This document shows positions 1 to 8,108 of a stretch of DNA of 64,000 nucleotides, piece after piece. A model generated the notes under the pieces. That model searched no databases. It had not been told where the DNA came from and saw nothing but the letters and a program-made list of their open reading frames with translations. Source of the stretch: Bailinhaonella thermotolerans (lineage in GTDB: Bacteria > Actinomycetota > Actinomycetes > Streptosporangiales > Streptosporangiaceae); NCBI RefSeq assembly GCF_003594875.1, contig NZ_QZEY01000002.1, positions 434,001-498,000 on the forward strand, given 5' to 3'. Numbering within the stretch: the stretch's first letter is position 1; each line of letters starts with the position of its first letter. The position numbers and the translations under genes are program-made.

Positions 1-82
1 GCGGGAAGCCGGCGGCGGCCAGGAGCGGGGTCGCGCCCAGCCAGGCGACGGCCCCGGTGAGGGTGTGCGTGTGCCCCATCAT
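1..82 (-). CDS. YdjM-like metal-dependent hydrolase, N-terminal fragment
   Basis: Only the first 27 codons are inside the window; the gene runs off the left edge. The visible start reads MMGHTHTLTGAVAWLGATPL, then a hydrophobic Ala/Leu segment. The Met-Gly-x-Thr-His-x-x-x-Gly opening followed by a membrane segment is typical of the YdjM (DUF457) family of membrane-bound predicted metal-dependent hydrolases. The start could be the ATG at 82 or the one at 79; a G-rich stretch upstream could act as ribosome-binding site. It lies 39 bp downstream of the MFS gene on the same strand and may be co-transcribed with it. The call rests on a short stretch only. Confidence 0.5.
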   Translation of the reverse strand, partial: MMGHTHTLTGAVAWLGATPLLAAAGFP

Positions 83-121
83 CGGCGGGCACCCCCGCTA
101 CTCAAGATCACAAAAGGGACT

Positions 122-1354
122 CTAAGGCATCCCGGTCTCCCGCAGGGCCTCCCGCGTGACGGACCGCAGGAAAGGCGCCACCATCAGCACCACGGCCCCC
201 GCGAACACCGCGAACGCCGCCCGCTCCCCCGCCAGTTGCGCCACGCCGCCCGCGACGGCGGCGCCCACCGGCAGCGTCCCCCACCCGAGCAGCCGCGACG
301 CCGCGCTGTACCGGCCGTACAGCTCCCCGGGCACGATCGAGGCGGAGATCGTCCGCGCGTTCACCGTCCACAGGGTGCCGCCCATCCCGCCCAGGAACGC
401 CGCCGCGCCGACCGCCCACGCGTTCCCGGTCACGGCGGGCAGCGCCATCATCAGGAACGTCCCCGCGAGGTCGGCGAAGAGCGCCCAGCGGCGGCCGAGC
501 AGCCGGTTGACCGGCCCGGCCAGCACCGCCCCGGCGAGCCCGCCCAGCCCGATGGCCCCGATCAGGAGCCCGTACCCGCTCTCGTCCAGCCGCAGGTCAT
601 GGGTGGCGTACGTGGGGAGGAGGGCGAGCCAGGCGCTCCAGCAGGCCGCGAGGACCGAGATGGTCAGCGTCATGGTGCGCAGGAGCCGGTGCGACCACAG
701 GTGGCGCAGCCCCTCGCGGATCTCGGCGCGGACCGGCGCCCGGGGCCGGGGCTCGGGCCGGAACCGCCCGCGCAGGAACAGCAGCAGCACGACCCCGACG
801 GCGAAGGCGGCCCCGGTCGCGCCGAGCGCCGTCAGCGCGCCCAGCCCCAGGAGGAGCCCGCCGACCGCGGGCCCGGCGAACTCCAGCGCGACCGTCTCGG
901 CCCCGGCCACCCACGCGTTCACGCGCTCCAGCCGCCGCCGGGGCACGGCGGCCGGCACCAGCGCCGACAGCGCGGTCAGCGTGACCACCTCGCCCACCCC
1001 GATCGCCAGCCCGGCGGCGTACACCAGCGGCAGCGAGAGGACCCCGCCCGCCGCCGCGCCGAGGAGCGCCCCGACCGCGGCGAGCCGCACGACGTCCCCG
1101 GCCATCGCCAGCCGCCGCCGGTCGAGGCGGTCCACCAGGACCCCGACGTGCAGCGCGGTCAGCAGCCACGGCAGCGTCAGCGTGAGCCCCACCCCGGCCA
1201 CGAGCGCCGGGGACCGGGTGAGGTCCACGGCGAGCAGCGGCAGCACCACCTTCGCCGCCCCGTCGGCGAGGTTGGCCACCGCCGTGAAGCCCACGAGCAC
1301 GGCGGTGTTGTCCCGCCCGGTCCCGCTCTCCGTCCCCGTCGATGTCGTCGCCAT
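122..1354 (-). CDS. MFS transporter, EntS/MFS_3-like exporter
   Basis: A 410-residue integral membrane protein with about twelve hydrophobic segments in two halves. The N-terminal half carries a loop LVDRLDRRRLAM between segments 2 and 3, which matches the basic MFS signature loop (G-x-x-x-D-R-x-G-R-R) in degenerate form. A central cytoplasmic loop around residues 200-215 is rich in Arg and Pro (FRPEPRPRAPVR). Length and layout fit drug or siderophore exporters of the EntS/MFS_3 type; the substrate cannot be read from the sequence. The ATG at 1354 follows a short polar N-terminus. It is transcribed away from the PadR gene, and the two starts face each other across a 293-bp gap that holds the PadR-type operator. 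Confidence 0.85.
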   Translation of the reverse strand: MATTSTGTESGTGRDNTAVLVGFTAVANLADGAAKVVLPLLAVDLTRSPALVAGVGLTLTLPWLLTALHVGVLVDRLDRRRLAMAGDVVRLAAVGALLGAAAGGVLSLPLVYAAGLAIGVGEVVTLTALSALVPAAVPRRRLERVNAWVAGAETVALEFAGPAVGGLLLGLGALTALGATGAAFAVGVVLLLFLRGRFRPEPRPRAPVRAEIREGLRHLWSHRLLRTMTLTISVLAACWSAWLALLPTYATHDLRLDESGYGLLIGAIGLGGLAGAVLAGPVNRLLGRRWALFADLAGTFLMMALPAVTGNAWAVGAAAFLGGMGGTLWTVNARTISASIVPGELYGRYSAASRLLGWGTLPVGAAVAGGVAQLAGERAAFAVFAGAVVLMVAPFLRSVTREALRETGMP

Positions 1355-1573
1355 GCACCGATCATGCCACCATCTATCCGGTTTTGATGGTTACGGTACG
1401 GCGACAGCTCGCGCGCCGGCCCCCGCCCGGCGAGAGCCGTACCGGAACCGGGGCCGCGGCGGGGACGTTCCCCCTGCAGGCGCGGCGAGACGGGGGCCCG
1501 GGACGGGTGAGGCCCCGGGGCGGGAGCCGCGAAGGATCACCGAGGAGACTGTTCCGGGGGTTGTTCTAACGAC

Positions 1574-1583
1574 TATCGCGATA
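1574..1583. promoter_or_regulatory. candidate PadR operator palindrome
   Basis: TATCGCGATA is a perfect 10-bp palindrome, followed directly by TATC, in an AT-rich island within otherwise very GC-rich DNA. It lies 64 bp upstream of the PadR start. AT-rich TATCGCGATATATC-like sites are common upstream of PadR genes in actinomycetes, so autoregulation is a reasonable inference. It could also affect the divergent MFS gene. Confidence 0.5.
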
Positions 1584-1647
1584 TATCTTTGAAGCATCGA
1601 GAACAGTCGAAGATCGTTCGACGAGCGATCGACGGAAGGGGGAGCGG

Positions 1648-2388
1648 ATGAGTTCGCACGCCGCTTACGGGCCGTGGGGATTCGATCCCGAGGAGATGCG
1701 GCGGTTCGCCCGGGAGATCAAGATGGCGGTCAAGGCGAGCGCGGGGGCGCGCGCGCACCACCAGCGCGCGCACCGGCCCGACGACCGCGAGGAATGGCGC
1801 GGGCGCGGCCGGGGACGCGGGCACAACCCCTGGGACATGGGGTTCGGCTTCGGCGGGCCGTTCGGCGGGGGCTTCGGCGGCCCGTTCGGGCCCAAGGGGT
1901 ACGGCCGGGGGCGCAAGGCCAAGCGCGGCGACGTGCGGGCCGCGATCCTGGCGCTGCTCGCCGAGCAGCCGCGCAACGGCTACCAGATCATCCAGGAGAT
2001 CGCCGAGCGCAGCGAGGGGATGTGGCGGCCCAGCCCGGGCGCGGTCTACCCGGCGCTGCAGCAGCTCGCCGACGAGGGTCTCGTGACCGCCGAGGAGAGC
2101 GAGGGACGGCGCACGTTCCAGCTCAGCGAGGCCGGCCGCCGCTACGTCGAGGAGCACCCCGACGAGGTGCGCGAGCCGTGGGAGGCCATGCGCCCGCAGG
2201 GCGACTTCGGGCCGATGCCCGAGCTGTTCCGCCTGATGGCCCAGGCCGGGTCGGCGGCGGTGCAGGTCGCGCACAGCGGCACCGAGTCCCAGGTGACGCA
2301 GGCCAAGCAGGTGCTCGACGAGACCCGGCGCAAGCTCTACCAGATCCTCGCCGAGGGCGACTCCGGCGCGGACGACGACGAGTCATGA
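1648..2388 (+). CDS. PadR family transcriptional regulator
   Basis: A 246-residue repressor-type regulator. Residues about 1-90 are an Arg/Gly-rich, low-complexity leader with a GFGGPFGGGFGGPFG stretch. The PadR winged helix follows at about 92-165 (KRGDVRAAILALLAEQPRNG, then SPGAVYPALQQLADEGLV and the RRTFQLSEAGRR wing). A C-terminal helical segment (about 185-240) probably makes the dimer interface. PadR proteins sense ligands or stress and usually repress themselves and a neighbouring membrane or transport gene. The ATG at 1648 follows a GGAAGGGGGAGCGG ribosome-binding region. The gene overlaps the downstream DUF1707 gene by 4 bp (ATGA), so the pair is translationally coupled. Confidence 0.9.
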   Translation: MSSHAAYGPWGFDPEEMRRFAREIKMAVKASAGARAHHQRAHRPDDREEWRGRGRGRGHNPWDMGFGFGGPFGGGFGGPFGPKGYGRGRKAKRGDVRAAILALLAEQPRNGYQIIQEIAERSEGMWRPSPGAVYPALQQLADEGLVTAEESEGRRTFQLSEAGRRYVEEHPDEVREPWEAMRPQGDFGPMPELFRLMAQAGSAAVQVAHSGTESQVTQAKQVLDETRRKLYQILAEGDSGADDDES

Positions 2389-2993
2389 ACAGCGACCCCC
2401 GTTACTGGCACGGGCTCCGCGACCAGGCCATGGAGCTGCTCCTGGCCGGGCCGCGGGCCCGCGACGAGGCCGCGGACCGCCTCCGGATCGGGGACGCCGA
2501 ACGCGACCGGACGACCGAGGCGCTGCACGAGCACTTCGCCGCCGGCCGCCTTACGCGCGAGGAGCTCGACGAGCGCCTCGACGCCGCGCTGAACGCCAAG
2601 ACCGCCGGCGACCTGCGCGCGGTCACCGCCGACCTGCCCGGCACCGGTGACCCCGGGCCGGAGCACCTGCCCGGGACGTGGGGCTGGGACGCGCACGCCC
2701 GCAAGCTGGCGGCGAGCCAGGTCGCCTGGGCCCGGCACGAGGCCCACCGCCAGGCCAGGATCGCCCGCCACCAGGCCCGGATGGCCCGCCGGCGGCGCCG
2801 AGGATCTCCGCCTCCCCCGGCGGCTATCCTCGGGGTCCTGTTCTTCATCGGCCTGGTCGCGGGCGGCATCGTCACCGGCCTGAAGATCGTGATCTTCGCC
2901 GCGATCATCCTCGCCGTCGCCGGCCTGTTCCGCCACGCCCACCGCCGGCACCACGGGCACCAGGGGCACCACCACGGACATCACCACGGCTGA
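2385..2993 (+). CDS. DUF1707 domain membrane protein with His-rich tail
   Basis: A 202-residue protein. Residues about 34-88 are a DUF1707 domain (RIGDAERDRTTEALHEHFAA, then GRLTREELDERLDAALNAKT). A basic, His/Arg-rich amphipathic stretch follows (about 105-145), then two closely spaced membrane segments (AAILGVLFFIGLVAGGIVTG and IVIFAAIILAVAGLF). The last about 20 residues are half histidine (HRRHHGHQGHHHGHHHG), which suggests metal binding, but this is inference. DUF1707 domains are frequent in actinobacterial proteins and lack a firm function. The ATG overlaps the PadR stop, so this is a likely member of the PadR regulon. Confidence 0.85.
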   Translation: MNSDPRYWHGLRDQAMELLLAGPRARDEAADRLRIGDAERDRTTEALHEHFAAGRLTREELDERLDAALNAKTAGDLRAVTADLPGTGDPGPEHLPGTWGWDAHARKLAASQVAWARHEAHRQARIARHQARMARRRRRGSPPPPAAILGVLFFIGLVAGGIVTGLKIVIFAAIILAVAGLFRHAHRRHHGHQGHHHGHHHG

Positions 2994-3049
2994 CCCGCGC
3001 CCGGCCGCTCCGCCGGGGCCTCCCCCTGGAGACCCCGGCGGGGCGCCGG

Positions 3050-4489
3050 TCACTCGCTCCGCCCGCGCCCGGTGGTCAGGTTCTCCATGTCCTCCAGCTC
3101 GCGGCCCTTGGTCTCGGGCACGGCCTTGAGCACGAAGACGAACGCCAGCGCCGAGAACGCGGTGTACAGGCCGTAGGCGACGCCGAGGCCGATGTCGGCC
3201 AGCTCCGGGAAGGTGGTGCTGACCAGCCAGTTCGCGATCCACTGGGCGGCGGCCGCGACGGCCAGCGCGGAGGCGCGGATGCGGTTGGAGAACATCTCGC
3301 CGAGCAGCACCCACACGACCGGACCCCAGCTCGCGCCGAAGGCGAAGACGAAGACGTTGGCGGCGATGAGCGCGATCGGGCCCTGGACGTCCCCGAGCAC
3401 CGGCTCGGGCGGATTGCCCTGGAGCGGCGCCGTCGCGAAGACGTACGCGAGCACCCCCAGCGAGATCACCATGCCCGCCGCGCCGGCCAGCAGCAGCGGC
3501 TTGCGCCCGATGCGGTCCACGAGGGCGATGGCCACGAGCGTCGTCACGATGTTGGTGACCGATGTGATCACCGTGATGACCAGCGAGTCCTTCTCGGTGA
3601 ACCCGACGGCCTGCCACAGGGTGGACGAGTAGTAGAAGATGACGTTGATCCCGACGAACTGCTGGAAGACGCTCAAGAGGATGCCGACCCAGACGATCGG
3701 CCGCAGCCCGAGGCGGGGGCCGCGCAGGTCGCTCAGCCGCACCGGGCGCTCGCTGCGCAGGGAGCGGGCGATCTCGCGCACCCGCAGGTCCACGTCGCCG
3801 CCGACGAAGCGGCGCAGCACCTGGCGGGCCTTGTTCTCCTCGTGCCGGGCCACGAGGTAGCGCGGCGACTCGGGGATCTGGAGCGCGATGAACCCCCACA
3901 GCGCCGCCGGGATCGCCGCGCTGGCGAACATCCATCGCCAGGCCGTGCCTCCCCAGGGCGCGGGCTCGGCCGCGCCGCCCGAGGCCGCGGCGATCAGGTA
4001 GTCCACCAGCAGGGCCACGAAGATGCCGATCACGATGGCGAGCTGCTGGAGCGACCCCAGCCGGCCGCGCAGCTCCGCCGGGGCGATCTCGGCGATGTAC
4101 GCCGGGGCGATCACCGAGGCCGCGCCCACCGCGAGACCGCCCAGCACGCGCCAGACGGTCAGGTCGATCGCGCTGAAGGCCAGCGCCGACCCGATCGCGC
4201 TGACCACGAACAGGGCCGCGGCGATGAGCATCACCCGCACGCGCCCGAACTTGTCGGCCAGCGGCCCGGCGAACCAGGCCCCGACCGCGCAGCCGAGCAG
4301 CGCCGAGGAGACCACGAAGCCCAGCGCGACCGAGCTGATGCGGAACTCCGAGCCGAGCGCGCCGACCGTCCCGTTGATGACGGCGGTGTCGTAGCCGAAC
4401 ATGAACCCGCCGAGCGCCGCCGCGCTCGCGACGAGGATCGCGGCCGTGTGGCCGTGCGCGGGCTGCGCGGTGTTCGCGGGTGTCGCCAC
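3050..4489 (-). CDS. MFS sugar porter (XylE/GalP/GlcP-like)
   Basis: A 479-residue, 12-segment sugar:proton symporter of the SP family. Diagnostic features are FGYDTAVINGT in segment 1, the loop GPLADKFGRVRVM, PAYIAEIAPAELRGRLGSLQ after segment 4, PESPRYLVARHEENKAR before the central loop, QQFVGINVIFYYSSTLWQ in segment 7, and a final PETKGREL motif. These match the conserved sugar-porter signatures in order, so uptake of a hexose or pentose is likely; the exact sugar is not determinable. The start is a GTG at 4489 preceded by AAGGGGGACGTT. The gene ends 56 bp from the convergent DUF1707 gene. Its 5' gap carries a 16-bp tandem repeat. Confidence 0.9.
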   Translation of the reverse strand: MATPANTAQPAHGHTAAILVASAAALGGFMFGYDTAVINGTVGALGSEFRISSVALGFVVSSALLGCAVGAWFAGPLADKFGRVRVMLIAAALFVVSAIGSALAFSAIDLTVWRVLGGLAVGAASVIAPAYIAEIAPAELRGRLGSLQQLAIVIGIFVALLVDYLIAAASGGAAEPAPWGGTAWRWMFASAAIPAALWGFIALQIPESPRYLVARHEENKARQVLRRFVGGDVDLRVREIARSLRSERPVRLSDLRGPRLGLRPIVWVGILLSVFQQFVGINVIFYYSSTLWQAVGFTEKDSLVITVITSVTNIVTTLVAIALVDRIGRKPLLLAGAAGMVISLGVLAYVFATAPLQGNPPEPVLGDVQGPIALIAANVFVFAFGASWGPVVWVLLGEMFSNRIRASALAVAAAAQWIANWLVSTTFPELADIGLGVAYGLYTAFSALAFVFVLKAVPETKGRELEDMENLTTGRGRSE

Positions 4490-4646
4490 AACGTCCCCCT
4501 TCTGCGTCCGTGCTGGCCCGTCTACCCGGTCACGCGCGCGTCATTCCCGATCACGGCGTGCACGCAGGCCATGCCGTACGGCGGGGCGCGGGCGGCCGCG
4601 ATCAGGCGGGACGTGCCCAGGCGGGACAGGGGGCTCGGGCGGGACC

Positions 4647-4687
4647 GGGGCTCAGAGGGGGCGGGGCTCAGAGGGGGCGGGGCTCAG
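4647..4687. repeat. 16-bp tandem repeat, about 2.5 copies
   Basis: GGGGCTCAGAGGGGGC occurs exactly twice in tandem (4647-4662, 4663-4678) and then partly (GGGGCTCAG, 4679-4687), in the gap between the Mug-type glycosylase and the sugar porter. It looks like a small slippage-generated satellite; no function is evident. Confidence 0.8.
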
Positions 4688-4735
4688 GCGGGCCGAGAGC
4701 GCGGGGCGGAACCCGGGCCCGGGCCGTGCGGCCGG

Positions 4736-5290
4736 TCAGGCGGAGAGGGGCGGGGCGGGGAAGAGGGCGGCGCGCATGCGGCGGATCTCGGCGGCGATGC
4801 GGCCGACGGGCCAGGAGGCGTTCAGGCCGCTGGGGTTCGGCAGGACCCAGATCAGGGAGTCGGCGACGCGCTCCTCCTGCGGGCCGATCATGGCCTTGCG
4901 GCGGTCGAACGCGGTGCGGTAGGCCGTGACGCCCACGACGGCGACGACCTTGGGCCGGTATTCGGCGGCCAGCCGGGTCAGGCGCTCGCCTCCGGCGCGC
5001 AGTTCCTCCCGGGTCAGCTCGTCGGCCCGGGCGGTGGCGCGGGGCACGAGGTTGGTGACGCCGCAGCCGTATTCGAGGAGTTCGTCCTGCTCGGCGGGGG
5101 CGAGCTGGCGCGGGGTGATGCCGGCCTGGTGCAGGGCGGGCCAGAACCGGTTGCCCGGCCGGGCGAAGTGGTGCCCGGTCAGGGCGGAGACGAGTCCGGG
5201 ATTGATACCGCAGAACAGGATGTCCAGCCCCGGCCTGATCACATCCAGCAATACGCGGTCACGTGCGGCTTCGAGCTGTTCGCGCTTCAC
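4736..5290 (-). CDS. mug: G/U mismatch-specific DNA glycosylase (Mug family)
   Basis: A 184-residue enzyme of uracil-DNA glycosylase superfamily 2, which removes uracil or ethenocytosine opposite G in double-stranded DNA. Motif A is FCGINPGL followed by HHFARPGNRFWPAL; the Asn of GINPG positions the catalytic water in this family. The second active-site loop is LPNPSGLNA, matching the NPSGL signature that inserts into the DNA helix. Length fits the family. The GTG at 5290 (VKREQLEAARDRV) matches where homologues begin; an in-frame TTG at 5311 would add seven residues. It is divergent from the lamin-tail-domain gene. Confidence 0.87.
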   Translation of the reverse strand: MKREQLEAARDRVLLDVIRPGLDILFCGINPGLVSALTGHHFARPGNRFWPALHQAGITPRQLAPAEQDELLEYGCGVTNLVPRATARADELTREELRAGGERLTRLAAEYRPKVVAVVGVTAYRTAFDRRKAMIGPQEERVADSLIWVLPNPSGLNASWPVGRIAAEIRRMRAALFPAPPLSA

Positions 5291-5321
5291 ACACCGAAGA
5301 ATACGAATCAATAACTACTGC

Positions 5322-5349
5322 TTGGAACGTACCCTGCGCCCGATATGGT
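5322..5349 (+). promoter_or_regulatory. candidate promoter for the lamin-tail-domain gene
   Basis: TTGGAA (5322-5327) and TATGGT (5344-5349) are separated by 16 bp and lie 45 bp upstream of the ATG at 5394, in a locally AT-richer stretch. The fit to a housekeeping sigma consensus is moderate only. Confidence 0.3.
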
Positions 5350-5393
5350 CCGCGCGTCCATCTCGTGATTTGTTTTACGGATTGGAGTCATAC

Positions 5394-5837
5394 ATGCGCG
5401 TTACCCGGATTCTCGTCGCCGCCGGACTGCTGGCGGCGCCGATGCTCGCCGCCCAGCCTGCGCTGGCCGCCCCGTCGCCCGTGCAGTTCACGCGCATCCA
5501 GTACGACTCGCCGGGCAAGGACAGCTCGAAGAACACCGCCGGCGAGTACGTCACCGTCAAGAACGTCAGCAAGAAGCCGGTGACCCTCACGAACTGGACC
5601 CTGCGCGACGAGACCGGTTTCACCTACAAGTTCGGGAAGATCACCCTCAAGCCCGGCAAGTCCCTCGTCGTCTCCAGCGGCGTCGGCCGGAACTCCGCCA
5701 CGAAGGTCTACTGGGGCCGCAAGCAGCACGTCTGGAACAACGACGGCGACACGGCCACGCTGCGCACGAACAAGGGCAAGACCGCCGACACCTGCGGCTG
5801 GAAGCGGCTCAAGCCGGGCTACGTCAACTGCCGGTGA
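5394..5837 (+). CDS. secreted lamin-tail-domain (LTD) protein
   Basis: A 147-residue exported protein. Residues 1-26 are a Sec signal peptide (MRVTRILVAAGLLAAPMLAA, cleavage likely after ALAA). The rest is one lamin-tail domain: FTRIQYDSPGKDSS, the strand AGEYVTVKNVSKKPVTLTNW, TLRDETGFTYKFG, the loop LKPGKSLVVSSGVG and the end NNDGDTATLRTNKG. LTDs are immunoglobulin-like folds found in extracellular and nuclease-associated bacterial proteins and probably mediate binding. Two cysteines near the C-terminus (DTCGW and YVNCR) could form a disulfide. The stop lies 14 bp inside the 3' end of the convergent RlaP gene, so the two genes overlap tail to tail. Confidence 0.85.
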   Translation: MRVTRILVAAGLLAAPMLAAQPALAAPSPVQFTRIQYDSPGKDSSKNTAGEYVTVKNVSKKPVTLTNWTLRDETGFTYKFGKITLKPGKSLVVSSGVGRNSATKVYWGRKQHVWNNDGDTATLRTNKGKTADTCGWKRLKPGYVNCR

Positions 5838-6624
5838 GCCCGCCCAGGCGGGTCCGCACGACCAGGTCGTGCAGCGCGTCCTCGGCGCTCGCCCGCTCGG
5901 GCAGCGCCGAGGCGTCCCGCTCGCGTTCGAGCCGGGCGGTGAGCGCGGCGACGTCCCCGCTCACCGCCTCGGCCCCGACCGGCGCGGCCCCGTGCTCGGC
6001 CGCCCGCTTGGCCTCGATCAGCTCCGCGAGGTACGGCGGGCCGTACGGCAGCAGCTCGCGCAGGTCGGCCACCACCTCGCCGGTGCGCATCAGGTGGACG
6101 CCGGTCAGCAGCACCCGGAACGTGTAGAGCAGCGGCTTCAGCTCCCCGCTCCGCTCGAAGAGGCGCCACTGGGTGCGCGCGAAGCCCAGGTAGTGGTGGG
6201 CGTGGTGCCGGGTCAGGCAGGCGGGCGCGAGCGCGGCCAGCTCCGCGTGCGCCGGCGAGGTGGCCACCACCAGCGGCGAGAGAAGCTGCTCCAGGACGTA
6301 TCCGTTGCGGCGCAGCAGCAGCCCGCAGAACTTCGCCAGGTCGTGGGTGACGAGGTCGACCTCGACCCCCTCCCGGTCCCACACGCGGCTCAGCGTCCCG
6401 GGCCCCTGGCGCAGCCCGGCGACCTCCTCCGGCGGCAGCACGTGCACGCCGCGCAGGTCCACGTCGGAGTCCTCCGACGGGAACCCGTACAGGTGCGCGC
6501 CGCTCACCGTGGCGAACACCAGCGGGTACGGCTGCGCGGCCGCGGCCTCGGGGAGCCAGCCGGGCAGCCCGCCGAGCGGGCCCGCGCCCCCGCCGGGGCG
6601 CGGCTCGGGGCGCTCAGAGTTCAA
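5824..6624 (-). CDS. RlaP-type nucleotidyltransferase (copy 1)
   Basis: A 266-residue member of the DNA-polymerase-beta nucleotidyltransferase fold, RlaP-type (PF10127). The active-site helix-strand is SGAHLYGFPSEDSDVDLRGV at about residues 41-60: a Gly-Ala variant of the Gly-Ser start, then the Asp-x-Asp metal-binding pair (D54, D56). A third acidic position is likely in VEVDLVTHDLAKF. The C-terminal half is helical (HHAHHYLGFARTQWRLFE, ELKPLLYTFRVLLTGVHLM). This family is known from genomic association with RNA ligases and other RNA-repair enzymes and is predicted to add nucleotides to RNA ends. It overlaps copy 2 by 11 bp, so the two are co-translated. Function is inferred from family and context. 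Confidence 0.8.
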   Translation of the reverse strand: MNSERPEPRPGGGAGPLGGLPGWLPEAAAAQPYPLVFATVSGAHLYGFPSEDSDVDLRGVHVLPPEEVAGLRQGPGTLSRVWDREGVEVDLVTHDLAKFCGLLLRRNGYVLEQLLSPLVVATSPAHAELAALAPACLTRHHAHHYLGFARTQWRLFERSGELKPLLYTFRVLLTGVHLMRTGEVVADLRELLPYGPPYLAELIEAKRAAEHGAAPVGAEAVSGDVAALTARLERERDASALPERASAEDALHDLVVRTRLGGLTGS

Positions 6625-7300
6625 CGTCCACCCTCCTCCTGCGCAGGGCGATCAGGAAACGCTCGACCCGGTCGCGGTCGGGCTCCTCGGGCAGCGGCGA
6701 GCCGGCCAGGCGCCGGTCGAGGCCGGCGGTCAGCTCCGCGCGCCAGGCCAGGACCTCCTCCCAGGGCGTCTCGCCGTGCCGCACGGCGTTCAGCCGGTCG
6801 CGGTGCTCCCCCACGCGCACCAGCGGCTCGCCGTGCTCCAGCAGGTGCGTGCCGCTGAGCAGCAGCCGCAGCAGGTGCATCGCGTGCTTGCGGTCGCGCG
6901 CGGAGGTGAAGCCGCGCAGCCGCCGGAACTGGGCCTCGGCGTAGGCCAGGAAGGTGCGGTGGGCGTGCCGCGAGACGAAGGCGTCCCGGATCGCCAGCAG
7001 TTCCTCGCCGTCCGGCGTGATCTTCTCCACGATCGGCGACCACAGGCACTCCAGCACCGTCGGGTTCGCGCCCAGCGCCAGCTCGCAGAACCGCTCGACC
7101 TCCCAGGAGAACTCCTCCTCCCGGGGCCCGTCCGCGTGCGTGGGCGGCTTGTCGAAGCGCCAGTACAACGCGGTCGGTGCCGCGAACACCCCCCGCCGGT
7201 CGGTGTCGCTGCCGGCCACGTCCAGCCCGTAGGCCCGCGACCCCGACACGACGGACAGGATCGTGTGCCGCCGCACCAGCGTCTCCCCGAGTCCTTCCAC
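6614..7300 (-). CDS. RlaP-type nucleotidyltransferase (copy 2)
   Basis: A 228-residue paralogue of the downstream gene. Here the active site is canonical: SGSRAYGLDVAGSDTDRRGV (residues 19-38), with Gly-Ser and the catalytic Asp-x-Asp pair D32/D34. The helical C-terminal half keeps the family pattern SRHAHRTFLAYAEAQFRRL and RDRKHAMHLLRLLLSGTHLL. The two copies are clearly diverged rather than a recent duplication, so they may form a heteromer or act on different ends. The predicted role is templated or untemplated nucleotide addition in RNA repair. The gene begins 142 bp downstream of the PsbP/MOG1-like gene on the same strand; that gap holds a CATGATCATG palindrome. Confidence 0.8.
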   Translation of the reverse strand: MEGLGETLVRRHTILSVVSGSRAYGLDVAGSDTDRRGVFAAPTALYWRFDKPPTHADGPREEEFSWEVERFCELALGANPTVLECLWSPIVEKITPDGEELLAIRDAFVSRHAHRTFLAYAEAQFRRLRGFTSARDRKHAMHLLRLLLSGTHLLEHGEPLVRVGEHRDRLNAVRHGETPWEEVLAWRAELTAGLDRRLAGSPLPEEPDRDRVERFLIALRRRRVDVEL

Positions 7301-7442
7301 CCCCCAACCCTGCCCAATCCGCCCCCGGCCCCCAACCCGTTTTCCCCGCGCGAGCCGTACGCCCGGCGCCCGGCCTCCCCGTGATCACGCGTTTCCGGCG
7401 GAGGGTGTGCGTGAAATCACATGATCATGACCGGGGGGACGG

Positions 7443-8069
7443 TCAGGGCGCGGGGTCGCGGAAGGTGGTGGTGATCTGGCGGAGGGGGTCGGCGTGGCGG
7501 GGGGCGCGGTCGGCGAGCGTCCAGGTGATGATCTGGTGCCAGCGGGACCGGGTGGCGACGGTGGTGTGCCAGTAGGTCAGGGCGAGGCCGTTGACGGTGC
7601 CGCGGATCTCCTGGCGCACGGCGGGGTGTCCGCCGATCGTGAGCGACTCGGGCTGGAGGGCGCGGGAGCCCGCCGCCCGGGCGCGCACGGCGGCCACGGC
7701 GCGGGCCGCGACGGCCTCCACCGGTTCGGCCGGGTCGCGGCGGGGTTCGGTGATGACCGTGAGGTAGACCTGCGCCTCCGCGTCGCCGACCTGGATCCCG
7801 GCGGCGTCGTTGAGACGCATCGGGGCCCAGTGGGCGGGCACGGTGACGCGCGCCGTCCCGTCGGGCGAGGTGACGGTACGCCGGGCCGCCGCGTCCGGGG
7901 CCGCCGGCGCGCGCAGGGCGGAGGCGGCCACGGCCGCGCCGGCCAGCGTGACGATGAGCGCGGCCAGCCCTCCGGCCAGCCAGAACGCGCGGCCGCGGCG
8001 GCTCTCCACCGGCGGCGGGGCCGGGGGCGGCTCCGGGACGTCGCTCTGCGGATCGGAGGGAGGCCACAT
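7443..8069 (-). CDS. membrane-anchored PsbP/MOG1-like protein in the RNA-repair operon
   Basis: A 208-residue protein of unknown function. It has a proline-rich N-terminus (residues 1-25), a single transmembrane segment (about 29-52, AFWLAGGLAALIVTLAGAAV) and a soluble domain of about 145 residues. That domain has the strand pattern of PsbP/MOG1-like proteins: SPDGTARVTVPAHW, then AQVYLTVITEPRRDPAEPV, LTIGGHPAVRQEIRGTV and a closing WHQIITWTLADR...ITTTFRD. Such domains usually sit at the cell surface. The ATG has GGAG seven bases upstream and lies only 39 bp after the pnkp stop on the same strand, so co-transcription with hen1-pnkp is likely. Whether it takes part in RNA repair is unknown. 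Confidence 0.7.
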   Translation of the reverse strand: MWPPSDPQSDVPEPPPAPPPVESRRGRAFWLAGGLAALIVTLAGAAVAASALRAPAAPDAAARRTVTSPDGTARVTVPAHWAPMRLNDAAGIQVGDAEAQVYLTVITEPRRDPAEPVEAVAARAVAAVRARAAGSRALQPESLTIGGHPAVRQEIRGTVNGLALTYWHTTVATRSRWHQIITWTLADRAPRHADPLRQITTTFRDPAP

Positions 8070-8108
8070 GGGGATGCTCCGGACCTTCGGGGCAGACGGG
8101 TCAGGAGA

